DNA from: an uncultured Clostridia bacterium
Lineage (GTDB): Bacteria; Bacillota; Clostridia; TANB77; CAG-508
Direction: 5' to 3'
DNA length: 33,547 nucleotides
NCBI GenBank assembly: GCA_947632185.1
Contig: CANROH010000010.1
Location: 1-33,547 of the forward strand
The position numbers were made by a program, and so were the translations under genes. The notes beneath the pieces are model-generated. The model saw nothing but the letters and a program-made list of their open reading frames with translations, ran no database searches and was not told where the DNA came from. Below are positions 26,553-33,547 of this stretch, piece by piece (the first letter of the stretch is position 1; each line of letters begins with the position of its first letter).

Positions 26553-27899
26553 TTATAAATTAAATACTGCTGTAGATATTGTAAAGAACAATAGTACAGA
26601 AACAGTGTCAACTATAGTTGTAAGTAGTGGTGATGCCATAATGGCGGGATCTAAATTCATTTTTTTGGCAGCAATTGGTAATATGCATCCTAATTGCTTT
26701 GCAAGTATAACTGTAAATATAAGTGTTATTGAAACTGTGAATGCAATTTTAGGATCTTGGTATTGAATTATAATTCTAATACTATTTATAATTGCAAGTG
26801 CAATTCCAACTAATAGTCCTACTCTAAATTCTTTCCACATAGTTTTCAATATATCTTTTGTAGTAATTTCATCAGTAGCTAATCCTCTTATTATTAAAGT
26901 AGAGCTTTGTGATCCGCTATTTCCTCCTGTTCCCATTAACATTGGAATAAATGCAACAAGTATTGGTAAAGATGCAATAGCATTTTCAAAGTTTTCAATA
27001 ATTTCTCCTGTAATCATCCCTGAAATCATCAATACTAATAACCAAACTATTCTATTTTTTGCATGTGTAAATACGCTTGTTTTTAAGTATGAATCTTTAG
27101 CTGGTGTAATAGCTGCCATTTTCTCGAAATCTTCCATTGTTTCTTCTTGAATAACATCTATAGCATCATCTATTGTTATAATACCAACAAGTCTATTTTC
27201 ATTATCTACTACAGGTACTGCTATTAAATCATACTTATCAAAAATTTTTGTTACTTCTTCTTGATCTTCTAATGTACATACTTTTATTACATTTGTGTCC
27301 ATTATATCTTTTACTAATTGTTCTCTATCTGCTATTAGTAAGTCTTTTATATCTACTATTCCCAATAGTTTTCTATCTATTGTTAAAACATAACAATTAT
27401 ATACTGTTTCTTTATTTATACCTTTTTTCTTTATAAATTTAAATGCTTCTGACACCGTCATATTTTCTTTTAAATCTATAAATTCTGTCGTCATAAGAGT
27501 TCCAGCTGTATCGTCTGGATATTTTAATAGTTCATTTATTATTTTTCTATCTGCTGGTTTTGTATTTGTTAATATACGTTTTACTACATTTGATGGCATT
27601 TCTTCTATTAAATCTGCTGCATCATCCATGTATATTTCATTCATAACATTTTTTATTTCTGTATCTGTTAAACAATTTATTAATTTTTCTTTTTCATCAG
27701 AATCCAATTCTACAAATACTTCTGTTGCTTTTGCTTTTGTAAGTAATCTATATATCATTATTTCTTTTTCATCATCTATATTGTCAAATATAGATGGGAA
27801 ATCAGCACTATTTATTGTTTCTAAAAATTCACGTAGGTCTTTTATTCTTCTATTTACTATTAAATTATTTAATTGTTCTAGAATATTTTCTGTATCCAT
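26553..27899 (-). CDS. mgtE: Magnesium transporter MgtE, copy 1
   Basis: MgtE is a Mg2+ channel gated by cytosolic Mg. The 448 residues comprise the N domain (1-125, with the DAADLIEEMPSN helix), two CBS domains (about 130-255) and five membrane helices (about 270-448) with the pore motif PMLMGTGGNSGSQSSTL. The ATG at 27899 has GGAGG five bases upstream. It is 13 bases downstream of a second mgtE gene. Residues 1-250 are almost identical in both copies, but the membrane domains have diverged. Confidence 0.95.
   Translation of the reverse strand: MDTENILEQLNNLIVNRRIKDLREFLETINSADFPSIFDNIDDEKEIMIYRLLTKAKATEVFVELDSDEKEKLINCLTDTEIKNVMNEIYMDDAADLIEEMPSNVVKRILTNTKPADRKIINELLKYPDDTAGTLMTTEFIDLKENMTVSEAFKFIKKKGINKETVYNCYVLTIDRKLLGIVDIKDLLIADREQLVKDIMDTNVIKVCTLEDQEEVTKIFDKYDLIAVPVVDNENRLVGIITIDDAIDVIQEETMEDFEKMAAITPAKDSYLKTSVFTHAKNRIVWLLVLMISGMITGEIIENFENAIASLPILVAFIPMLMGTGGNSGSQSSTLIIRGLATDEITTKDILKTMWKEFRVGLLVGIALAIINSIRIIIQYQDPKIAFTVSITLIFTVILAKQLGCILPIAAKKMNLDPAIMASPLLTTIVDTVSVLLFFTISTAVFNL
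27164..27782. repeat. Long direct repeat, unit A, inside mgtE copy 1
   Basis: This stretch appears identical by eye to 28527-29145 (offset 1363 bases), about 619 bases including third codon positions. Flanking bases up to 27899 and down to about 27125 match with scattered differences. Confidence 0.9.
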
Positions 27900-27912
27900 G
27901 CTAACCTCCTTA

Positions 27913-29262
27913 TTATATTTTTAAAATTACTGTTGCAAGTCCAAAAAAAATTAATACTGATAAAACATCAACTATTGTAGTAATTATTGGAGAAGCCATT
28001 AAAGCAGGATCTAAATTCATTTCCTTTGCAATAATTGGAAGTGCTCCACCAATTAACTTAGAACTCACAATAATACAAATAATAGTCATTGCAACAAGAA
28101 TGGCAATCTGAATATCTTGATATTGGATTACAATTCTCACTGCATTAACAAGTGCTAAAATAAATCCAACAAGTAAAGAAACCCTTAGTTCCTTCCACAT
28201 AACTTTAAATATATCTTTAACAGTAAGCTCATCAGTAGCTAATCCTCTTATTATTAAAGTAGAACTTTGTGATCCGCTATTTCCTCCTGTATCCATAAGC
28301 ATTGGTATAAACGATACTAATATTGGTAATGTTGCAATAGCATTTTCAAAATTAAGTATTATCGTCCCTGTTACCGTAGCTGATAACATCAATAAAAGTA
28401 ACCATAGAATTCTATTTTTTGCATGTGTAAATACACTTGTTTTAAAATAAGAATTATCTGAAGTCGAAGTAATACCAACCATTTTTTCAAAATCTTCCGT
28501 TGTTTCTTCTTGAATAACATCTATGACATCATCTATTGTTATAATACCAACAAGTCTATTTTCATTATCTACTACAGGTACTGCTATTAAATCATACTTA
28601 TCAAAAATTTTTGTTACTTCTTCTTGATCTTCTAATGTACATACTTTTATTACATTTGTGTCCATTATATCTTTTACTAATTGTTCTCTATCTGCTATTA
28701 GTAAGTCTTTTATATCTACTATTCCCAATAGTTTTCTATCTATTGTTAAAACATAACAATTATATACTGTTTCTTTATTTATACCTTTTTTCTTTATAAA
28801 TTTAAATGCTTCTGACACCGTCATATTTTCTTTTAAATCTATAAATTCTGTCGTCATAAGAGTTCCAGCTGTATCGTCTGGATATTTTAATAGTTCATTT
28901 ATTATTTTTCTATCTGCTGGTTTTGTATTTGTTAATATACGTTTTACTACATTTGATGGCATTTCTTCTATTAAATCTGCTGCATCATCCATGTATATTT
29001 CATTCATAACATTTTTTATTTCTGTATCTGTTAAACAATTTATTAATTTTTCTTTTTCATCAGAATCCAATTCTACAAATACTTCTGTTGCTTTTGCTTT
29101 TGTAAGTAATCTATATATCATTATTTCTTTTTCATCATCTATATTATCAAATATATACGGGAAATCAGCACTATTTATTGTTTCTAAAAATTCACGTAAG
29201 TCTTTTATTCTTCTATTTACTATTAAATTATTTAATTGTTCTAAAGTAATTTCTGTATCCAT
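27913..29262 (-). CDS. mgtE: Magnesium transporter MgtE, copy 2
   Basis: This second MgtE of 449 residues has the same domain order as copy 1: N domain, CBS pair and five membrane helices. The pore motif reads PMLMDTGGNSGSQSSTL, with Asp replacing the Gly found in copy 1 just before the conserved TGGN. ATG 29262 has AGGGGG five bases upstream. It is the first gene after the promoter at 29311-29339, so both copies are expressed together. The leader is only about 40 bases, too short for an M-box riboswitch, so control is probably at the protein level through the CBS/N domains. Confidence 0.95.
   Translation of the reverse strand: MDTEITLEQLNNLIVNRRIKDLREFLETINSADFPYIFDNIDDEKEIMIYRLLTKAKATEVFVELDSDEKEKLINCLTDTEIKNVMNEIYMDDAADLIEEMPSNVVKRILTNTKPADRKIINELLKYPDDTAGTLMTTEFIDLKENMTVSEAFKFIKKKGINKETVYNCYVLTIDRKLLGIVDIKDLLIADREQLVKDIMDTNVIKVCTLEDQEEVTKIFDKYDLIAVPVVDNENRLVGIITIDDVIDVIQEETTEDFEKMVGITSTSDNSYFKTSVFTHAKNRILWLLLLMLSATVTGTIILNFENAIATLPILVSFIPMLMDTGGNSGSQSSTLIIRGLATDELTVKDIFKVMWKELRVSLLVGFILALVNAVRIVIQYQDIQIAILVAMTIICIIVSSKLIGGALPIIAKEMNLDPALMASPIITTIVDVLSVLIFFGLATVILKI
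28527..29145. repeat. Long direct repeat, unit B, inside mgtE copy 2
   Basis: This is the partner of 27164-27782. The identity stops sharply in codons for the start of the membrane domain, which points to a conversion tract rather than to uniform conservation. Confidence 0.9.
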
Positions 29263-29310
29263 GCTAACCCCCTTTATCTAATATTTTATGTAAATTTTGC
29301 CAATAATGTT

Positions 29311-29339
29311 ATTATATATCTCTATAATAAAAAAGTCAA
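29311..29339 (-). promoter_or_regulatory. Strong sigma-A promoter of the mgtE pair
   Basis: TTGACT (29334-29339) and a perfect TATAAT (29311-29316) are 17 bases apart on the minus strand. A short dyad GTCAA-ATG-TTGAC (29335-29347) overlaps the -35. The rest of the 297-base gap up to lepB holds the lepB terminator and a purine-rich stretch (minus strand, about 29375-29450) in which I see no gene. Confidence 0.78.
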
Positions 29340-29467
29340 CATTTGACAAATATTGTTTATATTTTTCTTTTTCCACATTTTATTTTTTATTTTTTTGCTT
29401 TTTACTATTTATTTCTCCTTTTTTCTCCCTTTTCTTATACTTTACCTTGTAGATTTTTAAATATAAA

Positions 29468-29494
29468 AGCTAGTTGCAATTTTTACAACTAGCT
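29468..29494 (-). terminator. Terminator of lepB
   Basis: The arms AGCTAGTTG (29468-29476) and CAACTAGCT (29486-29494) form a nine-base stem, and on the minus strand TTTTATATTT follows. Confidence 0.75.
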
Positions 29495-29559
29495 ACTACT
29501 TGGCAATTTATCAATAAAATAAGCAATATTTGCTTAAATTAACGTAAAATTTTGTATCT

Positions 29560-30177
29560 TTAAAATTTTTCTACTTTATTTAATGGCCAAAATCTCATTA
29601 CTACTATACCTTCAACTTTTTCAAGTGGTATACATCCAAGCATTCTACAATCTACACTATTACTTCTATTATCCCCCATTGCAAAAACATATCCATCTGG
29701 AACTATAAAATCATAAAATACTTCTGACTCAGTAACAACATCATCTTGTAAATAACTTTCTTCCTTAACTTTTCCATTAACTATGACATTTCCATCTTTA
29801 ATTTCTACATGATCTCCAGCTACAGCAATTACTCTTTTTATATAACTTATTTTGGTTTTTTCTATACAATAATACATAAATTTATTAAATAGTCCTTTAG
29901 GCTCATTATCATATACTGCAATAGGATTTGATTGATTTGCATCCCATTTAGAATATTCTCTAGTTGGAGCCTCAAATGTTATTATTTCTCCAACTTTAGG
30001 ATTTCTTTTTGTTATTCTATGTGTTCTATTTAAAAATAATCTTTCGTTTTCTTTTAAAGTAGGATACATAGAACTATGTTTTACAACTGTAGGCGTACCA
30101 ATAAAATATCTAAACATTAATGCCAATACTATAGCAATTATGATACATATAACCCATTCTAATATTTCTTTTTTCAT
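29560..30177 (-). CDS. lepB: Signal peptidase I
   Basis: This enzyme removes signal peptides from secreted proteins at the outer face of the membrane. The 205 residues start with one membrane segment (about 5-25). The serine nucleophile is in SSMYPTL (about residue 36) and the general-base lysine in YIKRVIAVAGDHVEI (about residue 114). Box E is GYVFAMGDNRSNSVDCRMLG. This is the short Gram-positive form. ATG 30177 follows GAGG at six bases. It is downstream of sodC and the GH78 gene on the same strand, separated from mgtE by a terminator. Confidence 0.95.
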   Translation of the reverse strand: MKKEILEWVICIIIAIVLALMFRYFIGTPTVVKHSSMYPTLKENERLFLNRTHRITKRNPKVGEIITFEAPTREYSKWDANQSNPIAVYDNEPKGLFNKFMYYCIEKTKISYIKRVIAVAGDHVEIKDGNVIVNGKVKEESYLQDDVVTESEVFYDFIVPDGYVFAMGDNRSNSVDCRMLGCIPLEKVEGIVVMRFWPLNKVEKF

Positions 30178-30252
30178 CTTTTGCCTCTTTTCTTAATAAT
30201 TAAAATAACGTGTTAATAATTATATCACTATTTAAATATTTTACCATATTTT

Positions 30253-30723
30253 TTAATTATTTTTTATAACACCACACGCAATTTTTCTTCCAGAGTTTCC
30301 GCTTGGTTGAGAAGTAAAATCATCTGGATTACTATGAATAACAATAGTTTTTCCTATGATTTCTGCAATAGTAAATCTATTAGTATAAAAAGACATATAA
30401 GCATATCCATCATTCTCAAAAAGAGGTGGTAAGTCCCCAGCATGAAATGGATGTAAACAATTTTTTGGATTATAATGCATTCCAGAATTTGCAAATTCAT
30501 CTTCTTTATTTCCTGAACAACTATCTCCATCATGTATATGAAATCCAAATACATTACCATCACATAATTTTTTTGTATTTGGCAAACCGTCTACTTCTGC
30601 TGTTACAAGAACACCTTTTTTCCAATTTTTAAAATAAACTACACCTTTTAATTGTTTATATAAACTTGAACCATATATATCAGCTTTCGCATCATATTTT
30701 TTATTAATTTTTTTTATAAACAT
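30253..30723 (-). CDS. sodC: Cu/Zn superoxide dismutase family protein
   Basis: This protein would convert superoxide to peroxide and oxygen. All metal ligands and structural residues of the family can be placed in its 156 residues: the Cu histidines in FHIH, the bridging and Zn histidines across GMHYNP, CLHPFH and AGDLPPL (with the Zn Asp), the last Cu His in VIHSNPDD, the substrate-guiding Arg in GRKIACG and the disulfide cysteines in DSCSG and IACG. There is no signal peptide, so it appears cytosolic, unlike most bacterial SodC proteins. ATG 30723 has GGAGG nine bases upstream; that site sits partly in the loop of a small hairpin. Confidence 0.92.
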   Translation of the reverse strand: MFIKKINKKYDAKADIYGSSLYKQLKGVVYFKNWKKGVLVTAEVDGLPNTKKLCDGNVFGFHIHDGDSCSGNKEDEFANSGMHYNPKNCLHPFHAGDLPPLFENDGYAYMSFYTNRFTIAEIIGKTIVIHSNPDDFTSQPSGNSGRKIACGVIKNN

Positions 30724-30724
30724 A

Positions 30725-30751
30725 ATATATTACCTCCATACAGTAATATAT
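30725..30751 (-). promoter_or_regulatory. Hairpin holding the sodC ribosome binding site
   Basis: Perfect nine-base arms (30725-30733 and 30743-30751) enclose a nine-base loop that contains most of GGAGG. This is an all-but-A/T stem, so weak. It may tune sodC translation or be chance. Confidence 0.35.
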
Positions 30752-30805
30752 GAAATATCTATAAAAATTTCTTCGAAAATCATATTTTAAATTCTTGGGT
30801 TTTAA

Positions 30806-33127
30806 TTATTTTGAAACAATATTATAACTACCATTATTTACATATACATATACATACTTTTCATCTTCATTAACAAAAGTTACTAATTTGTTTTCATTTA
30901 ATTTCCCATCGGTAAATATTTTTTTATCATTTATAGAAATATTATATTTTTCAGACTTTTTTTCTATTGCAACTAAAGTTTTTTTAGGTACATCAATCAC
31001 TAAATCTAATTGTTCATTACTTTTTTTCGCAGACAAGCTTATATTCCCATTAATTGTATTTACTTTTGCATTCAATTCATTTAAAATACCAAATTGAGGC
31101 TTAATTAAAATTTCTGAAAAGCCTTCTTTTAGTGGAGTTATTCCAGCAAAATATTTTGACATAATAACTAATGGTCCACCAGACCATACATGGTTTTTAC
31201 TGCCCATATTTGGTTCCCAATATTCCCATAATGTTGTACTGTAATCTTGGTTTTGAACCATATCGTTATATCTAATTTTAATTCTATTTTGTACGTCTTC
31301 AATCTTTCCCATTTCAGATAATGCCTGTAACACATATTTTTCCATAAAAGTAGAATTATCATAACTATTTTTTATATTTTTTGATATTGCATCATATTTA
31401 GATTCATCAGCAATTCCCGATAAAACAGCAATTGAATTTGCTCTTACATCATATCCTTCATAATTATCAGATTTATATCCATTACCATCCCAGAATTTTT
31501 CATTAATACTTTTATTCATTTTTTCTAACTTTGATTCATAATCACTAACATCTTCTTGTAAATTCAAAACATCAGCTATTTTGCATAAATTATCTAAAGC
31601 ATAATAGTACCAAACATTTTCTAATATACCTTCATCAATAATTCCTTGCGAATCATACCAAGTTGATATATTTAAAAAATAATTTCCACTTCCTGTAACT
31701 ATTCCATCATCACCAAAATTCCATAATCCCATATATTCTTTAATAGATGGATATACTTCTTCTAAGAAATCTTTTTTTCCTGTATATTGATAATAATCAT
31801 ACATAGAACATATTGACAATAAGTTTTGTACGGGCAACTGCAAACTTGCACTAATTGAAGGAGAAACCGTTGCTAAAACTCCGTCATATTGCCAACCAAT
31901 AAAAGTTTTTATACACTTTTCATATAACTGATATGCTGGAACATCTAATCCATATATTGCTTCTTCCATTGCAATGCTTGTATCGCCTATCCACATTGCT
32001 CTTTCTCTGTCAGGACAGTCCATATATGTATCTCTCATATTAACATATAATGTCTTATTTGCCATTTCCCATAAAGTGTTTAAATCATTATCATCACATT
32101 CAAATTTTCCACTCATCTTTACATCATATCCAGTTTCTCTATAGCCAAGTGATATAACCTCTACTCCCTCAGGTATTCTATAATATATAGTATCACCATT
32201 TATCCAGCTTGGTGACTCATACTCCTGAACTCCATCTTTAGTTATATATGTTACTTTTCCATAAAATTCTGTATTATCAAAATTTTTATCATTAGAAATA
32301 ATTATTTTTTGATTTGCTTTGCCTTTAACTTTTAAATATGGAACAACCTGCATATTATATGGTAATTTCATTTCTAATGTTTCACCATTAGATATTGAAG
32401 TTTCATATTGTTTTATATCTGTATATTTAAAAAATGGAATATCTCTTTTTATTAATTCGCCCCATCTTGAATCATTGTACTCTCCATAAATAGTAGCATT
32501 TTCCCAGCTAGAATCATCATAATCTTTTAAATACCATCCATCTAATTCTAAATTAGAATCATAGTATATATTTGATTCACTTAATCTAGAATAACTTTTT
32601 TCACTATCTTTTAAATATGCTGGATTTTTAATTGCTTTCCAAGTATCATCACTAATAATTAGATTATCACCAATTTGTGTTTGAAATAATAATGCACCTT
32701 GTCCAGAATCAACATGTGAAAAGCCATTTTTTCCAAAATACCATACTAATATTGAAATATTGTTTTCTCCGACTTTCAAATATTTATCAATATTTATCTC
32801 ATCATAATATATTGAATTTGTTTTTTCCCCGCGTTTTAATTCTCCATCTTTTACTACAATTTCGCCATTAATATATAACCAATATTTTGAATCTACAGCA
32901 ATTTTACATATTACATTTTTTATATATTCTTTTTTATCTATATTAAAATTTTTTCTAAAACAAGTCCATGTATTTTTCTCAGATTCTTCGTTTATCCAAA
33001 TATATTTAGCTTGCCAATCATAATAATATATTGTTTTTTCTTTTTTGGATACAAACTTATATATTAAATTTCCTGTTATAATAATAATTATTATAAAAAT
33101 AATTATTAAAGCTTTTTTATTTTTCAA
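30806..33127 (-). CDS. Membrane-anchored GH78 alpha-L-rhamnosidase-like glycoside hydrolase
   Basis: GH78 enzymes release rhamnose from glycosides and polysaccharides by inversion. The 773 residues begin with a signal-anchor (about 5-24, very rich in Ile). A first beta-sandwich follows (YIWINEESEKNTWTCFRKNF), then a galactose-binding-like domain with YWLYINGE, and an (alpha/alpha)6 barrel with the family signature DTYMDCPDRERAMWIGD (about residues 365-382), whose acidic residues include the likely general acid. A C-terminal beta domain ends the protein. The start is TTG 33127, with AGGAG at about eight bases. Because it keeps an uncleaved anchor, it probably acts outside the cell on the membrane surface. 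Substrate not determined. Confidence 0.88.
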   Translation of the reverse strand: MKNKKALIIIFIIIIIITGNLIYKFVSKKEKTIYYYDWQAKYIWINEESEKNTWTCFRKNFNIDKKEYIKNVICKIAVDSKYWLYINGEIVVKDGELKRGEKTNSIYYDEINIDKYLKVGENNISILVWYFGKNGFSHVDSGQGALLFQTQIGDNLIISDDTWKAIKNPAYLKDSEKSYSRLSESNIYYDSNLELDGWYLKDYDDSSWENATIYGEYNDSRWGELIKRDIPFFKYTDIKQYETSISNGETLEMKLPYNMQVVPYLKVKGKANQKIIISNDKNFDNTEFYGKVTYITKDGVQEYESPSWINGDTIYYRIPEGVEVISLGYRETGYDVKMSGKFECDDNDLNTLWEMANKTLYVNMRDTYMDCPDRERAMWIGDTSIAMEEAIYGLDVPAYQLYEKCIKTFIGWQYDGVLATVSPSISASLQLPVQNLLSICSMYDYYQYTGKKDFLEEVYPSIKEYMGLWNFGDDGIVTGSGNYFLNISTWYDSQGIIDEGILENVWYYYALDNLCKIADVLNLQEDVSDYESKLEKMNKSINEKFWDGNGYKSDNYEGYDVRANSIAVLSGIADESKYDAISKNIKNSYDNSTFMEKYVLQALSEMGKIEDVQNRIKIRYNDMVQNQDYSTTLWEYWEPNMGSKNHVWSGGPLVIMSKYFAGITPLKEGFSEILIKPQFGILNELNAKVNTINGNISLSAKKSNEQLDLVIDVPKKTLVAIEKKSEKYNISINDKKIFTDGKLNENKLVTFVNEDEKYVYVYVNNGSYNIVSK

Positions 33128-33471
33128 CCTTATCTCCTTTTTGATTCTCTTTCTTTATCAACAGTTTGTCTACCTAGAATAAATTGTTTTCCATTTGTCA
33201 AAGTCTTTATTAATTATTGAATTTCTTACATCTTCATTCGTATTAAACACTTTCATTGTTATCATATCATTATTAAGATAAGACTTCAATATATTTATAG
33301 TTATAACTAAGTTACATTTAATTTCAATTTATTCTCTTTTTAATTACGTTTGTTTAAATATCAAAAATATTGAAGTGAAACTATTTTTAGAAAGTTACAC
33401 TCAAAATATTGACTTTAAACCTCAAAAAAAAATAACAATACCTACAATAATGTAAATACTGCTATTTTTAA
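33128..33471 (-). other. 344-base gap: promoter, short frames, otherwise nothing recognised
   Basis: This gap between tRNA-Phe and the rhamnosidase-like gene contains a promoter (33261-33289) and two short minus-strand frames that together could encode about 41 residues with one frame change (see the findings). Upstream of 33290 it is plain AT-rich sequence with no stable hairpin that I can identify. Confidence 0.5.
33261..33289 (-). promoter_or_regulatory. Predicted promoter of the rhamnosidase-like gene
   Basis: TTGAAG (33284-33289) and TATGAT (33261-33266) on the minus strand are 17 bases apart. Transcription would start near 33254, at an ATG of a short frame. Confidence 0.6.
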
Positions 33472-33547
33472 TGGTGGCTTCAAGTGGAATCGAACCACTG
33501 ACACGGGGATTTTCAGTCCCCTGCTCTACCAACTGAGCTATGAAGCC
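33472..33547 (-). tRNA. tRNA-Phe (anticodon GAA), with encoded CCA
   Basis: The minus strand folds into a full cloverleaf: acceptor GGCTTCA/TGAAGCC, D arm with AGCTCAGTTGGTAGAGC, anticodon loop CTGAAAA flanked by GGGGA/TCCCC, T loop GTTCGATTC, discriminator A and an encoded CCA (33472-33474). The 76 bases end exactly at the window edge. Confidence 0.97.

Noticed and set aside
27248..28799. Identical plus-strand frames of 62 residues inside both mgtE genes.
   Set aside because: They are shadows of the mgtE coding sequence in the opposite strand, Leu-rich with no ribosome binding site.
29263..29559. Possible M-box magnesium riboswitch before mgtE.
   Set aside because: A strong promoter at 29311-29339 leaves a leader of about 40 bases, too short for an M-box.
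1..33547. CRISPR arrays, insertion sequences, integrases, prophage genes or attachment sites.
   Set aside because: No regularly spaced repeats, transposase-like or recombinase-like frames were seen; the only long repeat is the mgtE pair.
1..33547. TGA as a sense codon.
   Set aside because: TGA is not needed in frame in any recognised gene, and the frame disruptions are resolved by a base skip at CGG, not by reading through TGA.

Overview
The window is about 33.5 kb of very AT-rich DNA from a low-GC Gram-positive bacterium, most likely an anaerobic member of class Clostridia (Bacillota). The evidence is strong AGGAGG-type ribosome binding sites, sigma-A promoters with 17-base spacers, a T-box leader before aspS, a ClpC with a UVR segment, tandem MgtE transporters, no recognisable mobile element and a predominance of A/T-ending codons. 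Nearly everything is chromosomal housekeeping, mostly on the minus strand.

Layout. 1-623: 5' part of pyrG (-) behind a promoter and a terminator-like attenuator. 891-1310: a small unknown gene (+). 1375-17715: a long minus-strand block read from right to left. It holds a membrane-anchored protein with a copper-amine-oxidase-like domain, an SH3b-like domain and half a GH18 domain; mltG; T-box-aspS; lysS; a small HExxH protein; leuS; a site-2-type protease; tsaD; a metallophosphoesterase; a larger HExxH protein; lepA; and rlmB. 17892-19258: NfeD-like and SPFH/band-7 genes (+). 19317-20888: a cysteine desulfurase and a small membrane protein (-). 21009-21887: a cation diffusion facilitator (+). 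21923-33127: clpC, a response regulator/histidine kinase pair, two mgtE copies, lepB, a Cu/Zn superoxide dismutase and a GH78 rhamnosidase-like enzyme (-). 33472-33547: tRNA-Phe (-).

The main discovery is a decoding signal. I searched every coding frame in the window (roughly 10,000 codons) for the Arg codon CGG. It occurs in frame only three times, in tsaD, in the large HExxH protein and in the copper-amine-oxidase-like/GH18 protein. In all three the reading frame breaks exactly there. Each site reads CGGA, and dropping the C so that GGA (Gly) is read restores the expected family sequence through the junction. tsaD is a universal, normally essential tRNA-modification gene, so decay is an unlikely explanation. 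The pattern suggests that CGG has no ordinary reading in this organism and works as a +1 frameshift signal (CGGA read as one codon). I know of no description of such a system, but I could not search the literature.

Other points of interest: the two mgtE copies share about 620 bases that look identical by eye while their membrane domains differ, which suggests gene conversion; RlmB carries an arginine-rich (D/E)RR-repeat tail; the aspS T-box may read an Asn codon; pyrG has a leader attenuator; and a short frame-disrupted reading frame abuts the rhamnosidase start.
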